From NCBI GenBank assembly GCA_016218085.1, contig JACREY010000008.1, forward strand, positions 310,001 to 374,000: a stretch of DNA of 64,000 bases, given 5' to 3'. The notes under the pieces are model-generated. The model was not told where the DNA came from and searched no databases. It saw only the letters and a program-made list of their open reading frames with translations. Source of the stretch: Ignavibacteriota bacterium (lineage in GTDB: Bacteria > Bacteroidota > Ignavibacteria > Tepidaquicellales > Tepidaquicellaceae). The position numbers and the translations under genes were made by a program. Below, in pieces: positions 16,062-24,293 of the stretch (position 1 is the first letter of the stretch; each line of letters begins with the position of its first letter).

Positions 16062-16982
16062 TTACATTAATAATTTCATGATTGCTTTTTGTACGTGCAT
16101 CCTGTTTTCAGCCTGGTCAAATACTATTGAATTAGGTCCGTCTATAACTTCGTCTGTTATTTCTTCGCCCCTGTGTGCCGGCAGGCAATGCATTACGAGA
16201 ACATCCTTCTTTGCTTTTTTCATAAGTTCTCCGTTCAGCTGGAAGTCTTTTAAATCTTTCTTCCTCTTTTCGTTTTCTTCTTCCTGTCCCATGCTTACCC
16301 AAACGTCTGTATAAATTACGTCTGCATCTGCAGTTGCATCATATGCGTTTTCCTTTGCGTTTATTTTTGAACCTGTAACTTTTGCAACTTCATGAGCTTC
16401 ATCAACTACCCATTGCAAAGGTTTGTATCCGATAGGGGATGCATAGTTAATGTGCATTCCGACTTTTACACAGGCTTGAATAAGCGAATGAAGTACGTTG
16501 TTCCCGTCTCCTATGTAAGCCATTGTCAGTCCTTTTAATTTACCTCTTTTTTCATAGACAGTGAATATATCGCATAATGCCTGGCACGGATGGTCAAAAT
16601 CCGTTAAACCGTTTATAACAGGAACGGTTGCATATTTAGCTAAATCCAAAACTGTCTGATGGCTGAATGTTCTTGCCATTATACCGTTTACAAATCTTGA
16701 TAATACTTTTGCAGTATCGTGTATTGTTTCTCCTCTGCCCATCTGCAGGTCTTTAGGGGAGAAAAACATTCCAAGTCCGCCAAGCTGGTAGATTCCTGTT
16801 TCAAATGATACTCTTGTTCTAGTGGAAGATTTTTCAAATATCATTGCAAGTGTTTTTCCTTCAAGATGTTTGGTGTTTCTCGGACCCTTTTTTAATGATT
16901 CGGTTTCTTTTAAAATCAGGTTCACTTCTTCGATAGATAGCTCGCTGATTGATATTAAGTCTTTACGGTTAAGTTTTTCCAT
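16062..16982 (-). CDS. argF: Ornithine carbamoyltransferase
   Basis: 306 residues, standard length. It makes citrulline from ornithine and carbamoyl phosphate (or the reverse in catabolism). Motifs are SSTRTRVSFE (near 53-62), DHPCQALCDIF, and HCLPAHRGEEI with the catalytic Cys. These distinguish it from the ATCase next to it, which has HPLPR. It lies between carbamate kinase (38 bp away) and pyrB (26 bp away). No arginine deiminase or argininosuccinate genes are present here, so whether it is anabolic or catabolic cannot be decided from context. Confidence 0.93.
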   Translation of the reverse strand: MEKLNRKDLISISELSIEEVNLILKETESLKKGPRNTKHLEGKTLAMIFEKSSTRTRVSFETGIYQLGGLGMFFSPKDLQMGRGETIHDTAKVLSRFVNGIMARTFSHQTVLDLAKYATVPVINGLTDFDHPCQALCDIFTVYEKRGKLKGLTMAYIGDGNNVLHSLIQACVKVGMHINYASPIGYKPLQWVVDEAHEVAKVTGSKINAKENAYDATADADVIYTDVWVSMGQEEENEKRKKDLKDFQLNGELMKKAKKDVLVMHCLPAHRGEEITDEVIDGPNSIVFDQAENRMHVQKAIMKLLM

Positions 16983-17020
16983 AATTTTCCTTTAAGATTT
17001 TATATTTTTAAATTTTTTGT

Positions 17021-17977
17021 TTACTGATGAATTATTGTTCCTGCACTTCCTTCAAGTGCCTCATTCAATTTTTCGATGCTTGTGATTATTGCAGTGTTAC
17101 CTGTATTCTGTACAAATTCAAGAGCCGCCTGAACTTTAGGACCCATGCTTCCCGCTGAAAAATGTCCCTGGTCAAAATATGTCTGTGCTTCATCGAGATT
17201 TAAATCTCTTAATTCTATCTGATTGGATTTCTTGAAATTTATATAACAACACTCAACATTAGTCAGTATTATAAGCTTGTCAGCCTTTAAGTCTGCTGCA
17301 AGCTGGGCTGAGGCAAGGTCTTTATCAATCACTGCTTCCATACCTCTTATTTCATTTTCCTCCGATATCCATACAGGTATTCCTCCACCACCGACTGCAA
17401 TCACTGAGTAATCACGCGCTACCAAATCGCTTATTATTCCTGCCTGCATTATTTTTACCGGTTTCGGAGATGCTACCACTCTTCTGTATCCCTTTCCCGC
17501 CGGGTCCTCCCTGAATTTCCAGTCTTTTGTTTTTAAAATTTCTAAAGTTTGCTCTTTTGTATAATAAGGACCTACGGGTTTTGATAAATCCGAGAATGCT
17601 GGATCGTTTTCGTCAACAAGTACCTGAGTTAACAAAGTCAATGTAACATTTTTCATTCCGTGTTTGTTGAATGTATTCTGCAATGCTTTCTGCAGAATGA
17701 AACCGATTTCACCCTGAGTTTCAGCCACACAAACATCGAGCGGCATCGGGGGTACTTTTGAAGATGCTTCTTCATTCTGAATTAACAGATTTCCAACTTG
17801 CGGTCCGTTTCCGTGGGTCAAAATTACACTGTATCTGGTATTCTGAAATAAAGGCATTAACTGCTCCGCTGTTATTGCAGCAGCAGCTTCTCTTTCTTCT
17901 ATTGTCCCTTTCGATTTCGAATCAAGCAGTGCATTTCCGCCTAAGGCAACAATTAATAATTCCTTCTTGTCTTCCAT
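17021..17977 (-). CDS. arcC: Carbamate kinase
   Basis: 318 residues from ATG 17977. The frame continues upstream to 18016, but those 13 residues are hydrophobic and unlike the family; the chosen start gives MEDKKELLIVALGGNALL. It reversibly forms ATP and carbamate from carbamoyl phosphate and ADP. Motifs are ALGGNALLD, LTHGNGPQVGNLL and AVGGGGIPV, and the protein belongs to the amino-acid kinase fold. It is the first gene of the operon that continues into argF and pyrB. Without arcA nearby, an anabolic role supplying carbamoyl phosphate is possible. Confidence 0.93.
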   Translation of the reverse strand: MEDKKELLIVALGGNALLDSKSKGTIEEREAAAAITAEQLMPLFQNTRYSVILTHGNGPQVGNLLIQNEEASSKVPPMPLDVCVAETQGEIGFILQKALQNTFNKHGMKNVTLTLLTQVLVDENDPAFSDLSKPVGPYYTKEQTLEILKTKDWKFREDPAGKGYRRVVASPKPVKIMQAGIISDLVARDYSVIAVGGGGIPVWISEENEIRGMEAVIDKDLASAQLAADLKADKLIILTNVECCYINFKKSNQIELRDLNLDEAQTYFDQGHFSAGSMGPKVQAALEFVQNTGNTAIITSIEKLNEALEGSAGTIIHQ

Positions 17978-18122
17978 GTAAAATAGATTGATATAGTATA
18001 TCATTAAATTTACCAAATATATGCCACTTCTTCAATTCAATTTGTTGATATTAAAGGAACTTTAGGTGTTATACGTTGTATAATAAGTATGATTTATTTA
18101 TTTTGTTTACAAAATAAATATT

Positions 18123-18974
18123 ATGAAAAATTTAATATTATATATAAAAAAGCGGTTTTTTATTGTTAATGCTCTTTTGTTGATTGCTGTTCTGTTCTCA
18201 TTTTCTTTCCTTTACAGCTGCGGAATGAATATATTCTCAGAAGAAGACGATGTAAAAATGGGAAAGGAAATAGATGATGAAATTAAAGCACATCCCAGGG
18301 AATATCCAATGCTCCAGGGGCATCAGGAAATAAAGGATTATGTCAGCAGTATGGGAAAGTATATCCTTAACGTTTCACCGAAAATCGAATATAAAAAAAC
18401 ATTTCCTTATAATTTCCAGGTTATTAATGATACTATCGTGAATGCATTTTGTACCCCTGGTGGCTATATTTATGTTTATACAGGATTGATGAAGTTCGTC
18501 GATAATGAAGCCACTCTGGCAGGTATTGTTGGCCACGAAATTGCCCACGCGGAAAGAAGGCATATGACTCAAAGACTTACAAGCTATTACGGTGTTAGCC
18601 TTGCTATGAGCATTGTACTTGGAAATAACCCTAATCAGGTCGCTGAAATCGTTGCGAACCTGTTTACCGGACTTGGCTTCCTTGCAAACAGCAGGTCTGA
18701 TGAAGAGGAAGCTGATGATTATTCCATTAAATATCTTGCGACATCGCGTTACTATCCGGGCGCAATTACGTTTTTCTTCGATAAAATATCCGAAGAACAA
18801 AGACGAAGAGGAGAAGCCCCCGGCGGTCTTGATAGACTCCTTTCTACACATCCTCTTCCTCAGGACAGAATTGACAACGTCAAGGACAAACTCAAAAAAC
18901 TTGGAAAAACATTTGACCCTACTAAAGGACTTTATACAGAAGAATATCAGCAAATTAAATCAAAATTACCTTGA
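18123..18974 (+). CDS. M48-family zinc metalloprotease lipoprotein
   Basis: 283 residues. The N-terminal hydrophobic stretch ends in a lipobox FLYSC with Cys33, so it is a lipoprotein. The M48 signature HEIAHAERRH (HExxH near 139-143) and the third ligand in SRSDEEEADDYSIKYL are present, as is the C-terminal STHPLPQDRI block. Similar periplasmic M48 lipoproteins (YcaL/LoiP/BepA-type) take part in outer-membrane protein quality control; this one has no TPR tail. It is divergent from arcC, and the next gene begins 18 bp after its stop. Confidence 0.92.
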   Translation: MKNLILYIKKRFFIVNALLLIAVLFSFSFLYSCGMNIFSEEDDVKMGKEIDDEIKAHPREYPMLQGHQEIKDYVSSMGKYILNVSPKIEYKKTFPYNFQVINDTIVNAFCTPGGYIYVYTGLMKFVDNEATLAGIVGHEIAHAERRHMTQRLTSYYGVSLAMSIVLGNNPNQVAEIVANLFTGLGFLANSRSDEEEADDYSIKYLATSRYYPGAITFFFDKISEEQRRRGEAPGGLDRLLSTHPLPQDRIDNVKDKLKKLGKTFDPTKGLYTEEYQQIKSKLP

Positions 18975-18991
18975 AAATAAAAACAATTACG

Positions 18992-19507
18992 ATGAGAAAT
19001 TTAATTATTTTAATGTTTATTCTTGTATTAGCTGTAAGCGCATATGCACAGAAAAAACTGGAAATAAAAGACGATAACTATAAGTTTTCTTTAATACTTC
19101 CTGACGGCTGGCAAAAGTCAAAAGTAGAGGAAACAAATAAAAAAGATGTAATATATTATACGTTTGACCATAAAAAGGATTCGACTTCTCAAATTCTTAT
19201 CCTTGCTTTCAAACTTGAAACAGTTAAAGACCTGGATAATTTTATTTATGTACTGGAAAAAGATGCCTCTCTTAATATTCCTCCCAAAAGCGGAGACTAT
19301 ACTTCATTTGACAAGGGAAATTATGACGGCAAATTTGCCCTCTATAAAGATTTGCAGTTTACTGAACTTGTTTATTATTACAGAACAAAGAACGCGGAAT
19401 CAACCGATAATCACGCATATATGCTAAGATTTATTTCAACGAATTATACCTCGAAAGTTGAAAAGCTGTTTAAGGATATTGAAGCGGAATTTAAAATCAG
19501 CAATTAG
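18992..19507 (+). CDS. Exported protein of unknown function
   Basis: 171 residues from ATG 18992; the frame also has a TTG at 18971, but ATG 18992 gives a compact signal peptide MRNLIILMFILVLAVSAYAQ. The mature part is a single domain of about 150 residues, with an opening (NYKFSLILPDGWQKSK) typical of PsbP/DUF1795-like folds in which a 'P.GW' turn follows the first strands. No catalytic motif. It is co-directional with the M48 protease and ends at a strong terminator, so the two may form an operon. Confidence 0.7.
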   Translation: MRNLIILMFILVLAVSAYAQKKLEIKDDNYKFSLILPDGWQKSKVEETNKKDVIYYTFDHKKDSTSQILILAFKLETVKDLDNFIYVLEKDASLNIPPKSGDYTSFDKGNYDGKFALYKDLQFTELVYYYRTKNAESTDNHAYMLRFISTNYTSKVEKLFKDIEAEFKISN

Positions 19508-19539
19508 TATTATTTGAATTTGACTTTTTTATAATCTTT

Positions 19540-19570
19540 CGTTCCCGTTTCTGACGGGAACGTTTTTTTT
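19540..19570 (+). terminator. Intrinsic terminator
   Basis: Stem CGTTCCCGT (19540-19548) and ACGGGAACG (19554-19562), 5-nt loop, followed by T8. It closes the M48/exported-protein unit. The GTTCCC stem recurs in terminators at 35026 and 51003. Confidence 0.92.
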
Positions 19571-20211
19571 TATCTCAAAAAAGGATTATACCTTTTTTCT
19601 TTACCAATTGTTGTCTCATCCATATGTCCGGGATAAAGTGTATAATCATCATCGCACTGGTAAAAGAGCTTATTGTGAATCGAATCAAGAAGAATATTTA
19701 TGTTACCACCTGATAAATCTGTCCTGCCTATTGATTCCCTGAAAATCGTGTCCCCTGAAAAAACAATTTTATTGAGATGGTCAACTATGCATACTCCACC
19801 GGGGGAATGCCCGGGAGTGTGTATAAACCTTAATTCGGATTCTCCTATCGGTAAAACAAGCTCTTCTGTTATATATTCATCCGGTGTCGGCACCTCATCT
19901 ATGTTTATGCCGAATACCATTCCGTGAATCTTTGCATTCTCAAGAAGGAACAAATCATCACCGTGAATCATCTGAGGAATATTAAAGCAGCTTGAAGCAA
20001 ATTTATTTCCGAGCACGTGGTCTATGTGTCCGTGAGTGTTAAGCGAATACTTCAGTTTAATGTTTTTACTATCAACGAAGCTGATAATTTCATCCTCTTC
20101 GTACTTGTCATATGCTCCCGGGTCGATAATTACCCCCTCGAGACTGTCTTCGTCATAGTAAATGTAACAGTTCATCTGAAAAGGATTAACAGTAAATTTT
20201 TTTATTTTCAT
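19570..20211 (-). CDS. MBL-fold metallohydrolase (glyoxalase II-like)
   Basis: 213 residues with the metallo-beta-lactamase zinc motif THGHIDH (H60, H62, D64, H65), a later His in IHTPGHSPGG and Asp in FSGDTIF, and a final His in LYPGHMDETT. This set binds two metals. Proteins of this size act on thioesters (glyoxalase II) or as general hydrolases; the classical glyoxalase II C-terminal domain is absent, so the true substrate is unknown. Divergent from smpB. Confidence 0.88.
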   Translation of the reverse strand: MKIKKFTVNPFQMNCYIYYDEDSLEGVIIDPGAYDKYEEDEIISFVDSKNIKLKYSLNTHGHIDHVLGNKFASSCFNIPQMIHGDDLFLLENAKIHGMVFGINIDEVPTPDEYITEELVLPIGESELRFIHTPGHSPGGVCIVDHLNKIVFSGDTIFRESIGRTDLSGGNINILLDSIHNKLFYQCDDDYTLYPGHMDETTIGKEKRYNPFLR

Positions 20212-20265
20212 TGATATATAAATTGATTTTACTTTTTATTATGGATAATTTTGTTTTTTATTATA

Positions 20266-20715
20266 TTGAGCGATACAGGTAAAATTAAAATAATCGGAAC
20301 TAATCGTAAAGCTAATTTTCAGTACGAAATATTGAACCGCTATGAAGCCGGATTGGTTCTCTTAGGTACGGAGGTAAAATCTCTCAGGGAATCAAAAGTA
20401 AATCTTCAGGATTCTTACGGTAAATTTATTAAGGATGAACTGTGGCTGTTGAATTGCCATATAAGCGAATTTAAATATGGCAACATCAATAACCATGACC
20501 CGATTAGAAAAAGAAAGCTTCTGCTGAATAAACGCGAATTGAAAAAAATCCGCGCCCAGCTCGAAGAAAAAGGTCTTACACTGGTTCCTACTAAGATATA
20601 TTTCAAAGATTCATTGGTTAAAGTAGAAATGGCAATTGCAAAAGGAAAGAAAATGTACGATAAAAGACAATCTATAAAACAAAGAGAAACAGAAAGGAAA
20701 CTAAAGAGAATATAA
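20266..20715 (+). CDS. smpB: SsrA-binding protein SmpB
   Basis: 149 residues from a TTG at 20266 (the frame also offers TTG 20251; no ATG fits, since ATG 20241 is in another frame). SmpB binds tmRNA and delivers it to stalled ribosomes. The start ..GKIKIIGTNRKANFQYEI, the block GTEVKSLRESKVNLQDSY and the basic C-terminal tail (KGKKMYDKRQSIKQRE) are diagnostic. It is followed after 1 bp by tyrS. Its RNA partner ssrA lies 19 kb away in this window. Confidence 0.95.
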   Translation: MSDTGKIKIIGTNRKANFQYEILNRYEAGLVLLGTEVKSLRESKVNLQDSYGKFIKDELWLLNCHISEFKYGNINNHDPIRKRKLLLNKRELKKIRAQLEEKGLTLVPTKIYFKDSLVKVEMAIAKGKKMYDKRQSIKQRETERKLKRI

Positions 20716-20716
20716 T

Positions 20717-21925
20717 ATGAATGCTACTCTGAACGAACAAATGGATGTAATCCGCAAAGGTACGGTCGAAATTATTCCCGAAGAAGAACTCGTACGTAAG
20801 CTCGAACATTCAATAAAATCAAAAAAACCACTCAATATAAAACTCGGTTGCGACCCCTCAAGGCCTGACCTTCATATCGGACATTCCGTTGTGCTTAATA
20901 AACTGCGCGAGTTTCAGGATTTCGGACATCAGGCAATTCTGATTGTAGGGGACTTCACCGGAATGGTCGGCGACCCTACAGGAAAGAAAAAAGCAAGACC
21001 GCAGCTGACTTTTGAAGAAACACGTGAAAACGGAAAATCATATTTCGAACAAGCAATACATATTCTCGATAAAGAAAAAACTAAAATTGTATATAACTCT
21101 GAATGGCTCGGAAAACTTGACATGCATAATCTTATCGAAATATTAAGCAAGTTCACAATTCAGAGAATACTTGAACGCGATGACTTTACTAACAGAATCC
21201 GCGAACAGCAGGAAGTATCCGCTCACGAAATCCTTTATCCAATTATGCAGGGATATGATTCATTCGCAATCAAGGCTGATGTTGAACTTGGAGGGACTGA
21301 CCAGAAATTCAATAACCTGATGGGACGCGATATGCAGAAACGCTTCGGTCAGGAACCTCAAGTTGTGGTTTTGATGCCTTTGCTTGAAGGAACCGACGGC
21401 AGTGAAAAAATGAGCAAGTCTCTTAATAATTATATCGGCATCACGGATGCCCCGAAAGACATTTTCGGTAAAACAATGAGCATTCCGGATGTTCTCATAT
21501 ATAAATATTTTGAACTTGCTACACGCTTGTCTCCTGCCGAATTGAGGGAAATAAAAAGAGAACTTGAGAACCCGGATAATAATCCCCGAAATGCAAAGCG
21601 AAAACTCGGATATGAACTGGTTAAGCTTTACTACAATGTAGATACTGCAAAATCCGCTGTCGAGGAATTTGACAGGATTTTCATTAAAAAAGAAATTCCG
21701 GATGAAATTGAAGAATATAAATTGGAAGACAGCAGCATTAAAATTATCGACCTTATGATGAATGCAAAACTTGCTGATACAAAAAGCAATGCAAGAAGAT
21801 TAATCGAACAGGGAGGGGTAAGTATTGACGGCGAAAAAGTCGAAGATATAAATTATATTATAAATTACGAAAATGAGTTTATTCTCAAAGTTGGCAAAAG
21901 AAAATTTTTAAAGATTATTAAATAA
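20717..21925 (+). CDS. tyrS: Tyrosyl-tRNA synthetase
   Basis: 402-residue class I synthetase. The ATP motif is HIGH (PDLHIGHS, near 51-58) and KMSKS lies near 230-234. A C-terminal S4-like RNA-binding domain ([18 protein letters not shown]...) spans about 340-400. The sequence order and length fit the TyrRS class common in Bacteroidota. It sits 1 bp after smpB and 20 bp before the arginine decarboxylase gene, indicating one transcript. Confidence 0.96.
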   Translation: MNATLNEQMDVIRKGTVEIIPEEELVRKLEHSIKSKKPLNIKLGCDPSRPDLHIGHSVVLNKLREFQDFGHQAILIVGDFTGMVGDPTGKKKARPQLTFEETRENGKSYFEQAIHILDKEKTKIVYNSEWLGKLDMHNLIEILSKFTIQRILERDDFTNRIREQQEVSAHEILYPIMQGYDSFAIKADVELGGTDQKFNNLMGRDMQKRFGQEPQVVVLMPLLEGTDGSEKMSKSLNNYIGITDAPKDIFGKTMSIPDVLIYKYFELATRLSPAELREIKRELENPDNNPRNAKRKLGYELVKLYYNVDTAKSAVEEFDRIFIKKEIPDEIEEYKLEDSSIKIIDLMMNAKLADTKSNARRLIEQGGVSIDGEKVEDINYIINYENEFILKVGKRKFLKIIK

Positions 21926-21945
21926 ATTCCGGAAAGGAGCGCATA

Positions 21946-22491
21946 ATGTTCAGACCAACAAAAATATTTTTTACTAAAGGTGTAGGAAGACATAAGGATT
22001 ATCTCCAATCTTTCGAAATGGCATTGAGAAATGCAGGGATAGAAAAACTGAACCTGGTTATGGTATCAAGCATTTATCCTCCGGGATGCAAAAGAGTAAC
22101 ACGTGAACAGGGAATTTCCATGATAGAACCGGGACAGATTACTTTCTGTGTTATGGCCCGCAATTATACGAATGAACCTAACAGGCTCATCGCTTCTTCT
22201 ATCGGAGTTGCACTTCCGTCGGACGACAGCCATTACGGTTATATATCTGAACATCATCCTTTCGGCGAAACAGAGAAAATTGCCGGAGACTATGCTGAAG
22301 ACCTTGCCGCAACTATGCTTGCAACAACTCTCGGCGTGGAATTTGATACTGAAACTGCATGGAATGAAAGGGAACAGGTTTATAAACAGAGCGGAAAAAT
22401 ATTCAAAACCTTTAACTTGACTCAATCTGCTGAAGGCGATAAAAATGGACTCTGGACAACAGCACTGGCTTGTGCTGTAATGCTTCCGTAA
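21946..22491 (+). CDS. pdaD: Pyruvoyl-dependent arginine decarboxylase
   Basis: 181 residues. The precursor is cut between Ser41 and Ser42 ([10 protein letters not shown]) to create the pyruvoyl group that decarboxylates arginine to agmatine, the first step of polyamine synthesis. Further hallmarks are the PGQI..CVMAR strand and the central ASIGVA block. A Shine-Dalgarno GGAAAGGAG precedes ATG 21946. It is the last gene of smpB-tyrS-pdaD and is followed by a terminator. Full length for the family. Confidence 0.92.
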   Translation: MFRPTKIFFTKGVGRHKDYLQSFEMALRNAGIEKLNLVMVSSIYPPGCKRVTREQGISMIEPGQITFCVMARNYTNEPNRLIASSIGVALPSDDSHYGYISEHHPFGETEKIAGDYAEDLAATMLATTLGVEFDTETAWNEREQVYKQSGKIFKTFNLTQSAEGDKNGLWTTALACAVMLP

Positions 22492-22510
22492 ATGTATCAG
22501 GATATTTATT

Positions 22511-22552
22511 AAACAGACTGCAGAAACCGAATATGACATTTGCAGTCTGTTT
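22511..22552 (+). terminator. Intrinsic terminator after pdaD
   Basis: A 12-bp stem AAACAGACTGCA (22511-22522) with TGCAGTCTGTTT (22541-22552), 18-nt loop, then T-rich sequence. It may also serve the convergent small gene ending at 22556. Confidence 0.85.
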
Positions 22553-22555
22553 TTA

Positions 22556-22810
22556 TTATAGCATGTTGTGAATCTGAACAAGCTCCCACTGAAAATCATT
22601 TAAATTAAAAGAAAGCTCGCATACCACGCACTGCCTTATGCAGGTTACAGTGAAGTGATACTCATACCCGTTGCCCGACGGTATCCTCCAGTGTGAATTT
22701 ATCCTGGATACGTTGAAAATGTCATCCTTCCACTTGAATCTTAGTATCTCTAGGTTAAGATTGTGAAAGTATGCTATTACTTCTATTTTTTCTGAAATAA
22801 GGTTATTCAT
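22556..22810 (-). CDS. Small protein, DUF6504-like
   Basis: 84 residues from ATG 22810; the frame runs open to 22885, but the upstream 25 residues are hydrophobic and AT-rich, so the internal Met is preferred. The pattern KIEVIAYF..NLEILRFKWKDDIFNVSRINSHW..., ending in a strand with LNDFQWELVQIH, matches the beta-rich small proteins annotated DUF6504 in various bacteria. Function unknown. Lone gene convergent with pdaD. Confidence 0.5.
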   Translation of the reverse strand: MNNLISEKIEVIAYFHNLNLEILRFKWKDDIFNVSRINSHWRIPSGNGYEYHFTVTCIRQCVVCELSFNLNDFQWELVQIHNML

Positions 22811-23008
22811 AACAAATGATAATAAATACCATATTAAAATATGGTATTTATTACCAAAAGTCAAGGGAAGAGAATTTTCGAACAAAATTGATATGTACCA
22901 AAATACTTCTCCGGTATATTTATAGCATTTGGATTAGCTCTATCTCTCCGCTCCGGAGGAGCAAATATTCTTCGACAATATAAAATAATAAAGGCACAAT
23001 TTAAATTA

Positions 23009-24235
23009 TCAACTTACCTCTATATAATTTAAATCTTTTCCGTATGTTTCCTCGAGTCGCTTTACGGAGAAAAACGCTATTATTAAAGCTAAAACACCTA
23101 CAATTAATGCTGAATAAACGATTCCTGTGTAATTTCTCATGTAGTCGAATAAAAGTGTTACCGGAACAACAGCACCCCTTACAAAATTAGGCACCGTTGT
23201 TGTCACAGTTGCTCTTATGTTAATTCCAAATTGCTCTGATGCATTTGTCACAAATACGGCCCAGTATCCGCCTGATACACCTAGACTTATGCATACTATG
23301 TAAAAGAAAAATGCATCATACCTGTTGAAAAATAAATAAACAAATATCATTACTGCTTCGAAAATTATAAAGGCTTCTATAATCTTTTTGCGTGATTTGA
23401 ATATCTGGCTCAGCGCACCGCTCAGAAAATCTCCGATCGCAAGACCTATGTAACAGAACATCACCGCCTTTCCTGCAACTATCGGTTCAGATATATTAAA
23501 TGCTTTTGCAAATTCAGGTGAAAAAGTAATCAGTATTCCGACAATAAACCAAATCGGTACACCTACAGATATGCAGTAAATATATTTTCCCAGATACTTT
23601 CTGTCTTTAAACAGCATCAGGAAATTTCCCTTGCTTACATTCTTGACCTTTATCGAATCATACATCCCTGATTCATAAACTCCCACACGCAATATAAGAA
23701 GCACAAATCCAAGACCTGCACCTACAAAATAAGCAATTCTCCAGTCAAAGTAGTCTCCGACCATAGCGGCTACCACTGCACCGAATATTCCTATAGTCGC
23801 TACAATCATAGTTCCATATCCGCGCGATTCCGCCGACATCACTTCAGATACAAGCGTAATGCCTGCTCCAAGTTCACCTGCCAACCCTATGCCTGCAATG
23901 AACCGCAAAACGGCATACTGCGGAACGTTTTGTACAAAACCATTTGCCAGATTGGCAAGGGAATACAGAAGTATGGAACCGAATAAAACGGAAATCCTGC
24001 CTTTTTTATCCCCTATAACGCCCCAGATAATTCCGCCAATCAGCATTCCACCCATCTGCATATTCAGCAGAAGTACCCCGTCTGTCATCAACTCATCACC
24101 TGATATGCCGAGTGATTTCAACGAAACGACCCTTACTATGCTGAATAAAATCAAATCATATATATCGACAAAATATCCGAGAGCCGATATTATGATTATC
24201 ATTAAAACATTCCTGTTTGTTTTTTTCTTATCCAT
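23009..24235 (-). CDS. Major facilitator superfamily transporter
   Basis: 408 residues, about 12 membrane helices. The loop 2-3 motif GDKKGRISVLFG and the later LRFIAGIGLAGELGAGITLVSE are typical of the metabolite:H+ symporter (sialate/shikimate/proline-like) branch of MFS. The opening (GYFVDIYDLILFSIV) carries the acidic pair seen in that branch. Substrate cannot be read. It is separated from the T9SS cargo gene upstream by a strong terminator, so it has its own promoter in the short gap or is read through. Confidence 0.85.
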   Translation of the reverse strand: MDKKKTNRNVLMIIIISALGYFVDIYDLILFSIVRVVSLKSLGISGDELMTDGVLLLNMQMGGMLIGGIIWGVIGDKKGRISVLFGSILLYSLANLANGFVQNVPQYAVLRFIAGIGLAGELGAGITLVSEVMSAESRGYGTMIVATIGIFGAVVAAMVGDYFDWRIAYFVGAGLGFVLLILRVGVYESGMYDSIKVKNVSKGNFLMLFKDRKYLGKYIYCISVGVPIWFIVGILITFSPEFAKAFNISEPIVAGKAVMFCYIGLAIGDFLSGALSQIFKSRKKIIEAFIIFEAVMIFVYLFFNRYDAFFFYIVCISLGVSGGYWAVFVTNASEQFGINIRATVTTTVPNFVRGAVVPVTLLFDYMRNYTGIVYSALIVGVLALIIAFFSVKRLEETYGKDLNYIEVS

Positions 24236-24251
24236 AGTCCGGTTTTTAAAA

Positions 24252-24283
24252 AAAGACCTTTGAATTTAACTTCAAAGGTCTTT
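24252..24283 (-). terminator. Intrinsic terminator after T9SS cargo gene
   Basis: Perfect 13-bp stem AAAGACCTTTGAA (24252-24264) with TTCAAAGGTCTTT (24271-24283) and a 6-nt loop. On the minus strand it is followed by a T-run, so it ends the cargo gene transcript just before the MFS gene. Confidence 0.88.
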
Positions 24284-24293
24284 AAATTAAAGT

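Noticed and set aside
18375-18953. 192-residue minus-strand ORF
   Set aside because: Antisense to the M48 protease whose motifs are intact; the antisense product has no family pattern.
18613-19077. 154-residue plus-strand ORF
   Set aside because: Out of frame with the M48 and exported protein genes that it overlaps; both of those have recognisable features.
22066-22599. 177-residue minus-strand ORF
   Set aside because: Antisense to pdaD, which carries the Ser-Ser cleavage site and family blocks.
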